From the NCBI GenBank assembly GCA_024707265.1, contig JANQAB010000009.1:744001-808000 (forward strand): a DNA stretch of 64,000 bases, written 5' to 3'. Below the pieces are notes generated by a model, which was not told the DNA's origin, searched no databases, and saw nothing but the letters and a program-made list of their open reading frames with translations. The position numbers were made by a program, and so were the translations under genes. Within the stretch, counting starts at the first letter, position 1. Each line of letters opens with the position of its first letter. Origin of the DNA: Sporocytophaga sp. Lineage in GTDB: Bacteria; Bacteroidota; Bacteroidia; Cytophagales; Cytophagaceae. Of the stretch, positions 27,036-35,300 are shown in pieces.

Positions 27036-27773
27036 TTAATTACTGCTGCTAGTTTCCTTTTTCTTTTTTACCGATGTATTTCCTTCATCGTCCACTTTGG
27101 TTTTCTTTTCTTTTGTGGTTGTCTTACCATCCTTAGTTTTTACCTCTTTTTGAGTGGATTTTGATCCCGGATCCTTTTGATCTACATCACCAGGCTGATC
27201 AAAAACTTCTTTGGTAACTTTATTATGTTTGGTTTTATCCCAGGCAGTGCTTGCAGCATCTCCGGTTTCTTCAGCACCTTTTTTTACATCTTCCTTGGCC
27301 TCTTCCCCAACGTCTTGGTCATCATCCTGATAAGATCCAGTTTCAGTTATCCCTTCTTTTTCAGCTTTTTTCTGTTCTTTTTTCATTGCCTTTTTCTGAA
27401 CCTTTAGTTGCCTTTCTTCTGCATTCTCAGGTTGGTCGAATATCTTTTTGGTTACTTTATTATGTTTTGTATTCTCCCAGGTCCAGCTTGCGGCATTACC
27501 TACGCCTTTACCAGCACCGCGAATTCCTTCGACAGTTCCGTGACCAATATTATCAACAGTCTGACCGGCGCGGGTTCGATCTTCATAAGACTTATGTTCT
27601 TTTTCTTTTTTCTCTTCAGTTTTTGCTGTTACTACTTCGTCTTTTTCTTTGACAGTTCCGTCAGACTTGACTTCGGTTTTCTCTTTCTTTACCTCTCGTT
27701 CTGATTCATCCTGTGCATTTACAACATAAGTACCAAAAACAGCAAACAGAACTAACGCAAATACCTTTTTCAT
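27036..27773 (-). CDS. Secreted Lys/Glu-rich protein with duplicated TKHNKVTK motif
   Basis: 245 residues from the ATG at 27771-27773, which starts a signal peptide (MKKVFALVLFAVFGTYVVNA); eight more residues are possible upstream. The mature chain is almost entirely charged (EREVKKEKTEVKSDGTVKEK). Two copies of a ~22-residue unit are present: WTWENTKHNKVTKKIFDQPE near 110 and TAWDKTKHNKVTKEVFDQPG near 190. They are linked by helical KKAMKKEQKKAEKEG, and each is preceded by a Gly/Ala-rich stretch. I do not recognise the family. Likely disordered or helical and periplasmic. Confidence 0.72.
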   Translation of the reverse strand: MKKVFALVLFAVFGTYVVNAQDESEREVKKEKTEVKSDGTVKEKDEVVTAKTEEKKEKEHKSYEDRTRAGQTVDNIGHGTVEGIRGAGKGVGNAASWTWENTKHNKVTKKIFDQPENAEERQLKVQKKAMKKEQKKAEKEGITETGSYQDDDQDVGEEAKEDVKKGAEETGDAASTAWDKTKHNKVTKEVFDQPGDVDQKDPGSKSTQKEVKTKDGKTTTKEKKTKVDDEGNTSVKKKKETSSSN

Positions 27774-28028
27774 ACGTTTCTTCCCTTTAGGTTCCATTCC
27801 ATTCTATTATCAATAAAACATCATTGAGAAAAAGAGCGTTCCTGAGGGAATGTTTTTCCTTATTAATTAGGGAAGAGCAAGAATTTAAGGAGTGTTGCGT
27901 CTTTGTGTTCCTATTTCATTCCGCAGCTCTGTTTTTGTTCATGGGATCATGTGTATTCCCAGTTTTTAATCTACAGAGATTGTATTAGGAAAGGTAATAA
28001 TAGCCCCTCCACAACAAATGTCTTTATT

Positions 28029-28553
28029 TTATTTTAGAGGATATGTAGAAATTACCTTGTATTCAGCACCTGTATGAGATAATTCGCTCTCCCATAACTC
28101 TATTTGTGTACATGGTATAGCGTGCTCTCCAAATCTTGGATCTTGTGGCAGGTTTTTCCGTTGAATTGGCTTTTTCAATCTTGCCAGGTTTATATGAGGA
28201 AGAGGTTTTCTTTTTTCATTTAAATTCAATTTTTCCCTGATGGATATTGCCAGATGGGTATAGGGATGATTTTCGTCAAAAGTTACCCAGATCATTCCGG
28301 AAGTTCCCTTTACTACTTTTATACTTTTAGTTTTTAAATTAAAATGAGGTGATGAGTTACTGACTTTTTCCAAAACACTATTGATTACTGAAATACGTTC
28401 AGTAGGTGTAGCTCCGATGAATGCAAGTGTGATATGAAGATTATCTCTTGGGATCCATTTGATATCCGTTTGTAGATTGGCCTGGAATTCAGTTATCAGC
28501 TTTTTTGTCTGATCGGGCAGAGGAAGAGCGACGAACAGTCTGTGTTCAGTCAT
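28029..28553 (-). CDS. thpR: RNA 2',3'-cyclic phosphodiesterase (ThpR, 2H superfamily)
   Basis: 174 residues, normal ThpR length. Opens with MTEHRLFVALPLPDQTKKLI and carries the two H-x-T/N-L motifs of 2H phosphoesterases: HITLAF (about 41) and HINLAR (about 120). The family hydrolyses 2',3'-cyclic phosphate ends of RNA and was first described as tRNA 2'-5' ligase. The second motif has Asn in place of Thr/Ser (HINL), a mild variant. Divergent from the beta-CASP hydrolase at 28650. Confidence 0.88.
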   Translation of the reverse strand: MTEHRLFVALPLPDQTKKLITEFQANLQTDIKWIPRDNLHITLAFIGATPTERISVINSVLEKVSNSSPHFNLKTKSIKVVKGTSGMIWVTFDENHPYTHLAISIREKLNLNEKRKPLPHINLARLKKPIQRKNLPQDPRFGEHAIPCTQIELWESELSHTGAEYKVISTYPLK

Positions 28554-28649
28554 TTTATTTTTTCTTTTAAAATTATTTATTCAATTTCAACCGCCCGATA
28601 AAGGGCCAGGTTTCAAAAAAGCCTATTTAAAAGATTATTTATTAGCGGG

Positions 28650-29996
28650 ATGGCGTCTATTATATTTTACGGAGGGGCAAAACAAGTAACCGGAAGCATG
28701 TATCTTCTGGTGTTAGAAGATAATTATAAGGTTTTAATTGACTGTGGGAAAGATCTTGAAAATCCTGGAGAAGAAATATTTGATTTCGACCCTTCCGACC
28801 TGGATCTGGTGGTATTAACTCATGCTCATTATGATCACTGTGGAAACATTCCTCTTTTATTCAGAAGTGGCTATAAAGGACAGGTATTATGCTCTGCGCC
28901 AACAATTGCTTTAACCGAACTTGTATTAAAAGACTCCGCTAGTATTTTCGATATCAAAACCCAAAAGAAAAAAAGCTTTGGAAAATCTGCTAGATACAAA
29001 ACTGAAATGCACAATGAGTCTGGATATTCAAAAGGTGAAGTGGAGAAAAGCCTCGATCGCTTTATTTCTATAAGTCTCAACTCTAAGTTTGTCATCAATG
29101 ATAATTTATCAGTTACTTTGATTCCTGCAGGGCACCTGCTTGGTGCTGCCTCTGCTGTTTTTGAGTTTAAAGAAGCTGACAAGATAAAGTGCATTGCCTT
29201 CTCAGGGGATTTGGGCAGGAAAAGCTCGCCGCTATTGAATGATCCTCTACCTTTGCCTCATGTTGATTATCTGGTATGCGAAAGTACATATGGCGGTAGG
29301 GTTCATGAAGGGAAAGACATGCCTGAAACCCTTCTTGAAAAAATCATCTATGAATGCTGTGTTGAAAAGCGTGGAAGATTGATCGTCCCAGCTTTCAGTA
29401 TTGGAAGGACTCAGACTTTTTTATACCTGTTAAATAAATTAAGCAAAGAAGGAAAACTTCCGACATTAAAAGTTTTTGCCGACAGCCCGATGGCGAAGAG
29501 AACCACCAAGGTTTATGATGAGTATCTGGATCAGCTTAATGATGAAGCTAAAGACTTTTATAAAGTTAATAAATCACTTTTTGATTTTGACAATCTGATA
29601 CAGATTGAAACAGAGAAAGAAAGTAAATCATTGGCAAATTTTATGGAGCCTTGCATTATCATCGCTTCTTCAGGAATGATCACAGGTGGAAGGATTAAGA
29701 GCCACGTGCGTAGTAATCTCCGAAATGCATACAGTACCATTCTTTTTATTGGGTACTGTGCAGAAGGAACCATTGGACATAAGCTTATCAATGGCGCTAA
29801 AAGTGTCAGAATGAATAAGAAGGAAATTCAAGTGCATGCTAAAATTGCAAGAACAGATATTTTTAGTGGTCATGCAGATGCAGATGATTTATTAAGTTTT
29901 GTGAAGCATCAACCCAAAGGCCAGTTAAAAAAAAGTTTTTCTCGTTCATGGAGATCCTGGCAATATGGAAGCCTTTGGCAAAAGACTGAGTGGTGA
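28650..29996 (+). CDS. Beta-CASP metallo-beta-lactamase-fold RNA hydrolase, 3' end frameshifted
   Basis: 448 residues as read. Metal motif THAHYDHCGN (about 57-66), further ligands in AGHLLGA and FSGDLGR, then beta-CASP signatures ESTYGGR, LIVPAFSIGRTQTFLYLL, ASSGMITGGRIKSH and FSGHADADDLL. It belongs to the CPSF73/YSH1-like group of RNA-processing nucleases. At the A8 run 29927-29934 the frame goes wrong (KKSFSRSWRSWQYG). With one A less it reads KKVFLVHGDPGNMEAFGKRL, the normal C-terminal beta-strand, and ends at TAG 30043-30045. A one-base insertion is inferred. Confidence 0.88.
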   Translation: MASIIFYGGAKQVTGSMYLLVLEDNYKVLIDCGKDLENPGEEIFDFDPSDLDLVVLTHAHYDHCGNIPLLFRSGYKGQVLCSAPTIALTELVLKDSASIFDIKTQKKKSFGKSARYKTEMHNESGYSKGEVEKSLDRFISISLNSKFVINDNLSVTLIPAGHLLGAASAVFEFKEADKIKCIAFSGDLGRKSSPLLNDPLPLPHVDYLVCESTYGGRVHEGKDMPETLLEKIIYECCVEKRGRLIVPAFSIGRTQTFLYLLNKLSKEGKLPTLKVFADSPMAKRTTKVYDEYLDQLNDEAKDFYKVNKSLFDFDNLIQIETEKESKSLANFMEPCIIIASSGMITGGRIKSHVRSNLRNAYSTILFIGYCAEGTIGHKLINGAKSVRMNKKEIQVHAKIARTDIFSGHADADDLLSFVKHQPKGQLKKSFSRSWRSWQYGSLWQKTEW

Positions 29997-30131
29997 AGAA
30001 TATAAGGTTGAAATTCCTGAAAGAGGACAGACCTATATATTGTAGGAAAATGAAAGACTGTTTAATCTGTTGTTGGTAAGCAGCAATTAACTAGAATAAA
30101 TCTAGACATTGTAAAAGGATTTTTTAAAATG

Positions 30132-30173
30132 ATAAATGATTCTTTTTAGCCTGAAAGAATCATTTATATTTTT
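30132..30173 (+). terminator. Terminator after the beta-CASP hydrolase
   Basis: 14-bp perfect stem (30132-30145 with 30154-30167), 8-nt loop, followed by ATTTTTC. About 86 bp beyond the restored stop. Confidence 0.8.
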
Positions 30174-30232
30174 CAAAAGGAAATATCAATTCAGCTTTTT
30201 GATCTAAAAAAATTATAGATCACGAGTTGGAA

Positions 30233-30526
30233 TTAATGCTGTCCGTCTAGCCTGTTGAGCGCGGCATTAAGAGATTTATTCATTTCAAGAAACCTGGATA
30301 TAACACTATCTACAAATCCTTTGTCTTCCAAAAGCTTTTTAATCTCTTCATCTCCGGAAACATCCATTTCACTTACTTTGTAGGTTTGTTCATAAGAGCC
30401 CTTTTCAAACTTAATGAGATATTTGTTATTCCATCCGAAAATGGTAATTCTGAAATCATGGTGTGGTATCTCTGCAATTACTCTCATGTCTAATGAATAA
30501 AGATAAACTATCGCTAAATTATCCAT
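30233..30526 (-). CDS. Hypothetical protein, 97 residues
   Basis: Soluble, mixed alpha/beta composition (VYLYSLDMRVIAEIPHHDF, ITIFGWNNKYLIKFEKGSYE) with a helical C-terminus (SVISRFLEMNKSLNAALNRL). No signal peptide or membrane segment and no family I recognise. Composition and position, with its own intergenic spaces, suggest a real gene. The N-terminal strands resemble small Bacteroidota proteins of unknown role. Confidence 0.65.
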   Translation of the reverse strand: MDNLAIVYLYSLDMRVIAEIPHHDFRITIFGWNNKYLIKFEKGSYEQTYKVSEMDVSGDEEIKKLLEDKGFVDSVISRFLEMNKSLNAALNRLDGQH

Positions 30527-30627
30527 TAGAGACCATTAATAAAATTTTATGTTAGGTAAAAAGTGATCAAACTGGAAAAAACTTGCAAAAGTACCATTAA
30601 GTGGACCTTATTTTCAGTGTTGTGACA

Positions 30628-30960
30628 TTAAAAAAAGCTGTTCAGTACATTTAAAAGTTCCAGACGTATTTTGAGGTCAGATTCTTTGATTTCGATTCCC
30701 TTCCAAAACGCAATTTTGTTTTTCAGCATATAAGAGAACTCATTAGGTTCAGGATAATGCCATGCTGCATCTTCATTAGTCTTTCCATCTACATGTATAT
30801 GAAAGTAATGGGCTTTGCCTTTGTAAGGACAAACACTTCTTTTACCACTTTCGATAAAATAACATTTTTTAATAGAGTCAATAGGAAAATAATAAGTTCC
30901 ATCCAGTTCTTCTACATCATCAGATTTGGCGATGATTTTCCCATTCCAGATTGCTTTCAT
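30628..30960 (-). CDS. DUF427 domain protein
   Basis: 110 residues matching the DUF427 pattern: MKAIWNGKIIAKSDDVEELD, GTYYFPIDSIKKCYF, then the hallmark KRSVCPYKGKAHYFHI and AAWHYPEPN. The family is a small single-domain cytoplasmic beta fold of unknown function, found widely in bacteria. The length is normal. Same strand as its neighbours on both sides, but gaps of about 80-100 bp leave an operon uncertain. Confidence 0.9.
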   Translation of the reverse strand: MKAIWNGKIIAKSDDVEELDGTYYFPIDSIKKCYFIESGKRSVCPYKGKAHYFHIHVDGKTNEDAAWHYPEPNEFSYMLKNKIAFWKGIEIKESDLKIRLELLNVLNSFF

Positions 30961-31037
30961 TGATTATAATTATGCTTGTATAATATTTTCAACCTGCAAC
31001 TCTTTTTTTTGTTTTAAGCAGATAAAATATTAAGGTT

Positions 31038-31427
31038 CTAATGCCATAGGCCGGGAGGGATAATTTCAAGCACATTTCCATCAGGATCTTCAAAGTAAAA
31101 GGATTTTATGTTTTGATTCCATTCCTTTTCATATGTGATGTTAATGCCTTTCTCATACATCATCATTTTCCATAGTTCATAATCTTCTTCAGGTACTTCA
31201 AAAGCTACATGAATTTTACCATAAGCATAATGTGGCGGCAACTCTTTATCATGTTTGGTAATCTCGGGAAGAAAGCATAGGAGTACAGAGTTCCCCGCTC
31301 GCAAAAAGAGATGCCTGTCTTTGTGATACCCAATTATCGGAAGTCCCAGCAAACCATTGTAAAATGCTTTTGATTTTTCCAGGTCTTTTACATAAAGACA
31401 GGTCTCTTTTATCTGATTAAGTTTCAT
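31038..31427 (-). CDS. VOC (glyoxalase/bleomycin-resistance-like) family protein
   Basis: 129 residues with the paired beta-alpha-beta-beta-beta units of the vicinal-oxygen-chelate fold: IKETCLYVKDLEKSKAFYNG, LLGLPIIGY, then KIHVAFEVPEEDYELWKMM and SFYFEDPDGNVLEIIPPG. The His in KIHVAFEV and Glu in NVLEIIPPG are plausible metal ligands. Family members include glyoxalases, dioxygenases and antibiotic-binding proteins; the substrate here cannot be deduced. Divergent from the FAD/Rieske gene. Confidence 0.88.
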   Translation of the reverse strand: MKLNQIKETCLYVKDLEKSKAFYNGLLGLPIIGYHKDRHLFLRAGNSVLLCFLPEITKHDKELPPHYAYGKIHVAFEVPEEDYELWKMMMYEKGINITYEKEWNQNIKSFYFEDPDGNVLEIIPPGLWH

Positions 31428-31512
31428 ATAAGCTCCATTATGTTCAATAATATAAACTAATTGGTATTAAAGATTGGTTTAAAAGTATATTGGAATAGAA
31501 AGAAGTGATCAT

Positions 31513-33036
31513 ATGAATACAGACTCAATCTGGAAAGAAGAAAGTGGCAAATGTGAGGTTTTCGCACCTCTTGAGAAGGATATAGAGACAGAGGTACTGA
31601 TCATTGGAGGGGGGATTACCGGGCTTACTTTAGCTACGCTCCTGAATGATGCCGGAATAAATTCTGTACTTGCAGAGGCAAGTCGTATAGGTAACGGAAC
31701 TACCGGGATGTCCAGCTGTCACCTTACAACCCAAATCGATACTCAGTATAGTAAAGTATATAAAGATTTTGGAGAAAAAATTACAGAGATGGTTGCAAGA
31801 AGCCGGACTGAAGGGATCAATTTTATCGAGCAACTGATCGATAGTAAAAATATTGATTGTGACTTTAAAAGGGTTGCTGGTTATCAATATGCTGATAAGC
31901 CTGAACAAATCGCTGATCTTGAGAAGGAATACAGAAACGCCGGTTACGTCGACCTTCCTGTAGAACTTACGGAAACTGTAGATCTGCCTTTTCCGGTTAG
32001 TAAAGCACTGAAATTTGATAACCAGGCAGTTTTTAATGCTCAGGCATTTATTAATGGACTGGCCGAACAACTTGTAAACAGTAATTGCAAAATCTTTGAG
32101 AATACAAGAGTTACTGATATCAGAGAAGATAGAGGAATCTTTACAGTGACTGCCAATGGATCAATTATAAGGGCTTTAAAAGTTGTAATGGCTACTCAAA
32201 TCCCGCTATTCTTTAATGTACTGCAAACGCTTGCTTTTCCTTATATCAGTTATGTGATAGCCGCTAGAATTGAAGGCGATATGCCACAAAACCTATACTG
32301 GGATATGGATGAACCATATCATTATATCAGAAGTACAGAATTCAATGGTCAAAAATATCTTATAGTAGGTGGAGCGGATCATAAGGTAGGTCATGAAGAG
32401 GATACATCGAAGAGATTTACAGTACTTGAATCTTATACTCGTAAAAAGTTTAATGTTCAATCAATAGATTTCAGATGGTCTGCTGAATTTTATGAATCAG
32501 CTGATGGGCTCCCTTTTATTGGAGAAAGTCCATTTTCAAAAAATCTGTACGTTGCTACCGGATTTTCAGGAGATGGGTTGGTTTACGGCCCATTGGCAGC
32601 TTTGATAATAAATGATCTGATAAAGGGCAAAACAAATAAGTATTATGATGCTTATGATTCTAAAAGAATCTCCATTGCTGCTTCTATGGCTGATTTCTTT
32701 AAAGAGAATATTGATAATGTCCGTTCATTTGTTGCTGATAAGTTTGGAAATGTTTCTGAAGAAACTCCCGGCCATCTTGCGCCTGGAGAAGGTAAAATTC
32801 TGAATCTGAACGGAGAGAAAGTTGCTGTGGCGAAAGATGCAAATGGTGAAGTGCATGCAGTTTCTCCTGTATGTACGCATTTGAAATGCAATGTACATTT
32901 CAACAATGCCGAGCAAACATGGGATTGCCCTTGTCATGGCAGCAGGTTTTCCATAGATGGATCTGTGATGTATGGTCCGGCGGTTGATCCTTTAGAGAAA
33001 AAGGAAATTATAGCGGTTTCAGAAAACAAGAAATAA
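31513..33036 (+). CDS. FAD-dependent oxidoreductase with C-terminal Rieske [2Fe-2S] domain
   Basis: 507 residues. N-terminal DAO-type FAD fold with dinucleotide motif VLIIGGGITGLTLATLLNDA (about 28-47) and a second FAD contact VATGFSGDGLVYGPLAALII (about 348). After about residue 415 comes a Rieske domain with both cluster boxes, CTHLKC and CPCHGSRF. This two-domain layout is known in bacterial oxidoreductases of the glycine-oxidase-like group; the substrate is unknown, and the Rieske centre probably relays electrons. No signal peptide. Single gene with a hairpin downstream. Confidence 0.93.
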   Translation: MNTDSIWKEESGKCEVFAPLEKDIETEVLIIGGGITGLTLATLLNDAGINSVLAEASRIGNGTTGMSSCHLTTQIDTQYSKVYKDFGEKITEMVARSRTEGINFIEQLIDSKNIDCDFKRVAGYQYADKPEQIADLEKEYRNAGYVDLPVELTETVDLPFPVSKALKFDNQAVFNAQAFINGLAEQLVNSNCKIFENTRVTDIREDRGIFTVTANGSIIRALKVVMATQIPLFFNVLQTLAFPYISYVIAARIEGDMPQNLYWDMDEPYHYIRSTEFNGQKYLIVGGADHKVGHEEDTSKRFTVLESYTRKKFNVQSIDFRWSAEFYESADGLPFIGESPFSKNLYVATGFSGDGLVYGPLAALIINDLIKGKTNKYYDAYDSKRISIAASMADFFKENIDNVRSFVADKFGNVSEETPGHLAPGEGKILNLNGEKVAVAKDANGEVHAVSPVCTHLKCNVHFNNAEQTWDCPCHGSRFSIDGSVMYGPAVDPLEKKEIIAVSENKK

Positions 33037-33050
33037 TGTGGTGGGGTCAG

Positions 33051-33089
33051 TCAGGGAAAAGGTGCATCCTTTTGTGCCCTTTTCCCTGA
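33051..33089 (+). terminator. 12-bp hairpin after the FAD/Rieske gene, probable terminator
   Basis: TCAGGGAAAAGG (33051-33062) pairs perfectly with 33078-33089. The tail (TATTTATGG) is only weakly T-rich, so it is less certain than other terminators here. It ends 24 bp before the next start codon. Confidence 0.55.
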
Positions 33090-33113
33090 TATTTATGGTT
33101 TTAATAATTCAAT

Positions 33114-33794
33114 ATGATCTGGATAATTGTTATTATAAGCCTTTTGATTTTTTCCTCTGTTTTTGTTTATATCCTTACAATAGAACATCGAAATCGACCC
33201 CATATCAAGGTAAAGTATCATGACTGGAAGGGAAATTTTCCTGAAAGTTCTAACCCTCCTTTTTATTCATTGTTCCTGATTGGCGATGCTGGAGCGGCTG
33301 CAGTTTTGCACCCTGATCCTACCTTAACATTGCTAAAAGGAAAGTTGAAGGAGGCAGGAGAAAACTCCGGAGTGTTTTTTCTTGGAGATAATATATATCC
33401 CACCGGGTTGCCTGAAAGCAGTGATGAAGGCTTCCCTCTTGCAGAAAAAAGATTACTGGCGCAATTACAGGTGATCGAGCATCATAATGGTCTGAAAGTA
33501 TTTGTCTCCGGGAACCATGATTGGAAGAAAGGAAAGAAGGGCGGATTTCAAACAATGATGAGGCAACAGGAATATGTTGAAAATTTTTTAAACAGTAAAG
33601 AAGTTTATCTGCCACGAAATGGCTGTCCCGGACCTTATGAGATTCTGGTTAATGATCAACTGACTTTCATAGTTCTTAATACTCAATGGTGGGTTCACGG
33701 GGGGCATAAACCTCTGGGGAAAGGAGAAGGTTGCCTTGTAGATAATGAACATGAATTTTTTTCAGCTTCTGGAAGACCTTCTTGCCAGGAATAG
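33114..33794 (+). CDS. Membrane-anchored calcineurin-like phosphoesterase, N-terminal part (frameshifted)
   Basis: 226 residues: an N-terminal transmembrane helix (IVIISLLIFSSVFVYILTI), then metallophosphoesterase motifs LIGDAGAAA, FFLGDNIYPTGLP and VSGNHDWKKG. The frame breaks at the T7 run 33756-33762 (EHEFFSASGRPSCQE). One T fewer gives EHEFFQLLEDLLARNRSKRI and joins the next segment. The combined protein would be about 391 residues with a complete binuclear metal site. Tartrate-resistant-phosphatase-like or related; substrate unknown. Confidence 0.85.
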   Translation: MIWIIVIISLLIFSSVFVYILTIEHRNRPHIKVKYHDWKGNFPESSNPPFYSLFLIGDAGAAAVLHPDPTLTLLKGKLKEAGENSGVFFLGDNIYPTGLPESSDEGFPLAEKRLLAQLQVIEHHNGLKVFVSGNHDWKKGKKGGFQTMMRQQEYVENFLNSKEVYLPRNGCPGPYEILVNDQLTFIVLNTQWWVHGGHKPLGKGEGCLVDNEHEFFSASGRPSCQE

Positions 33795-34290
33795 GTCGAA
33801 AAGAATTGTCGTATTGGGACATCATCCGCTCTATAGCTTTGCGGTTCATGGTGGCCGTTTCTCTATGAAGCAACATATTTTTCCTCTTACAGATGCAAAT
33901 AAGAAATTGTACGTGCCATTGCCGATTGCGGGATCTTTATACCCTATTTATAGAAGGTATATAGGGTCTAAAGAGGATATGTCACACCCTCTTTATAAAA
34001 GGTTAAGAAGACGATTGATAGACATCTTTAAGAAATATGATAACCTCATTTATGCAGCGGGACATGATCATAACCTACAGTATATTTATAAACACAATCA
34101 GCATTTTATTGTGAGCGGAGCAGGAAGTAAGGTGAAACATGTGCAAAAACACTCGGACGCTATTTTTACTCATGCTCATAAAGGGTTCTTTAAACTTTCA
34201 TTTTATGAGAAGGAAACATGGCTGGAGGTTTTTGAACCACATAAGAAAAAAGAAGAAGGCCTTCTGGTATTCAGGAAAAAGATGTTTTAA
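33745..34290 (+). CDS. Calcineurin-like phosphoesterase, C-terminal part (frameshifted)
   Basis: Continuation of the 33114 gene in the next frame; real sequence begins near 33760. It supplies the remaining metal-site motifs VLGHHPLYS and AAGHDHNLQ, so the phosphoesterase core is complete across the two pieces. The ATG at 33745 is incidental. It ends 5 bp from the end of the convergent lipid-kinase gene. Confidence 0.83.
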   Translation: MNMNFFQLLEDLLARNRSKRIVVLGHHPLYSFAVHGGRFSMKQHIFPLTDANKKLYVPLPIAGSLYPIYRRYIGSKEDMSHPLYKRLRRRLIDIFKKYDNLIYAAGHDHNLQYIYKHNQHFIVSGAGSKVKHVQKHSDAIFTHAHKGFFKLSFYEKETWLEVFEPHKKKEEGLLVFRKKMF

Positions 34291-34295
34291 AAGGA

Positions 34296-35189
34296 TCAAC
34301 CAGTAGTCCTTGGAAGTATAACCTTCAGACTTTTAGGTATAATTTCAACTTCCAGTTTTTCACTTCTTTCTTCGACAGGTTCTCCGTCAATATGAAAGAA
34401 TTCTTTCCAGGAATTGCTTATTGTTGCTTTCTTTACCCTTAATATCTTAAAATACTTTGACTTAGATATAGTATTGCTCATCAGGCGGAATAAAATTGCA
34501 GGAGCAAAAATTTTAGGAAAGGGCTTGATAATACTTATTTCAAAATAGCCATCATTGATAACGCCAATGGGATTAATTGTAATATTAGTCCCGAATTTAT
34601 TGGCATTGGTAAGCACCATCATAAATGCTTTTCCCTCTCTTTTCAGGTCAGGGGAGGTAATTTTGTATGCAAAGAATTTGTACGAGAAAAACTCTTTCAG
34701 CGCGTACCAGAAATAGGTGATTTTCCCTCTGAAGCTGCTTTCTGCAAATCGATGTACCACTCTGGCATTAAACCCAAGGTCACTCAGGTGAAAGCAGTTT
34801 TTGCCATTGATTTTTAAAGTGTCAATTTTTTTTGTGTGAAAATTCTGAACAATATCCAGTGCTTCTTCAAAATTGACAGGGATATTCAGGTCTTTTGCTA
34901 ATCCGTTTGCAGAGCCGGCCGGAATAATACCTAATGGAGTCTCTGAATTAAGCAGTAAATCTCCAACCAGATTTACAGTGCCATCTCCGCCTACTGCAAT
35001 GATTGCTTCTGGTTTTAACTGATCCATCAGCTTCAGAATTTCTACTTTATCATTAACTCCTGTTGTTTCATACAGATGTGGGAATAAAGATCTGCCTGTA
35101 CAGCATTGTTTAATTTCTGAAGTTATTTCAAACTTATTTTTACCTCCGGCATGAGGATTAATCACAAACAGCAAGTTGCTATGCTCCAT
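34296..35189 (-). CDS. Diacylglycerol/sphingosine kinase family lipid kinase (YegS/DagK type)
   Basis: 297 residues with the family motifs NPHAGGKNKFE near the N-terminus, VGGDGTVN (about residue 65; the nucleotide-binding GGDGT), GIIPAGSANGLAKDL (about 87-101) and the C-terminal beta domain ending FHIDGEPVE. It should phosphorylate a lipid such as diacylglycerol, probably for phospholipid turnover; substrate not proven. Cytoplasmic, peripheral to the membrane. Convergent with the phosphoesterase. Confidence 0.92.
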   Translation of the reverse strand: MEHSNLLFVINPHAGGKNKFEITSEIKQCCTGRSLFPHLYETTGVNDKVEILKLMDQLKPEAIIAVGGDGTVNLVGDLLLNSETPLGIIPAGSANGLAKDLNIPVNFEEALDIVQNFHTKKIDTLKINGKNCFHLSDLGFNARVVHRFAESSFRGKITYFWYALKEFFSYKFFAYKITSPDLKREGKAFMMVLTNANKFGTNITINPIGVINDGYFEISIIKPFPKIFAPAILFRLMSNTISKSKYFKILRVKKATISNSWKEFFHIDGEPVEERSEKLEVEIIPKSLKVILPRTTG

Positions 35190-35300
35190 ACGCAGTTTCT
35201 CCTTTTCAGCATTGCAGGGTGATGTAGCAGATGTATATATTCAATCAGGAAAAAACGCAATCCTGATGCTTGTCAACACTACAATCGCTGAACTAAAAAA

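Noticed and set aside
27177..27704. Several plus-strand open frames rich in Phe/Ser/Leu
   Set aside because: They are the complement of the Lys/Glu-rich coding sequence; the codon bias of that gene creates them.
33038..33223. 61-codon plus-strand frame
   Set aside because: It overlaps the start of the phosphoesterase gene and the hairpin at 33051; the phosphoesterase frame is clearly real.
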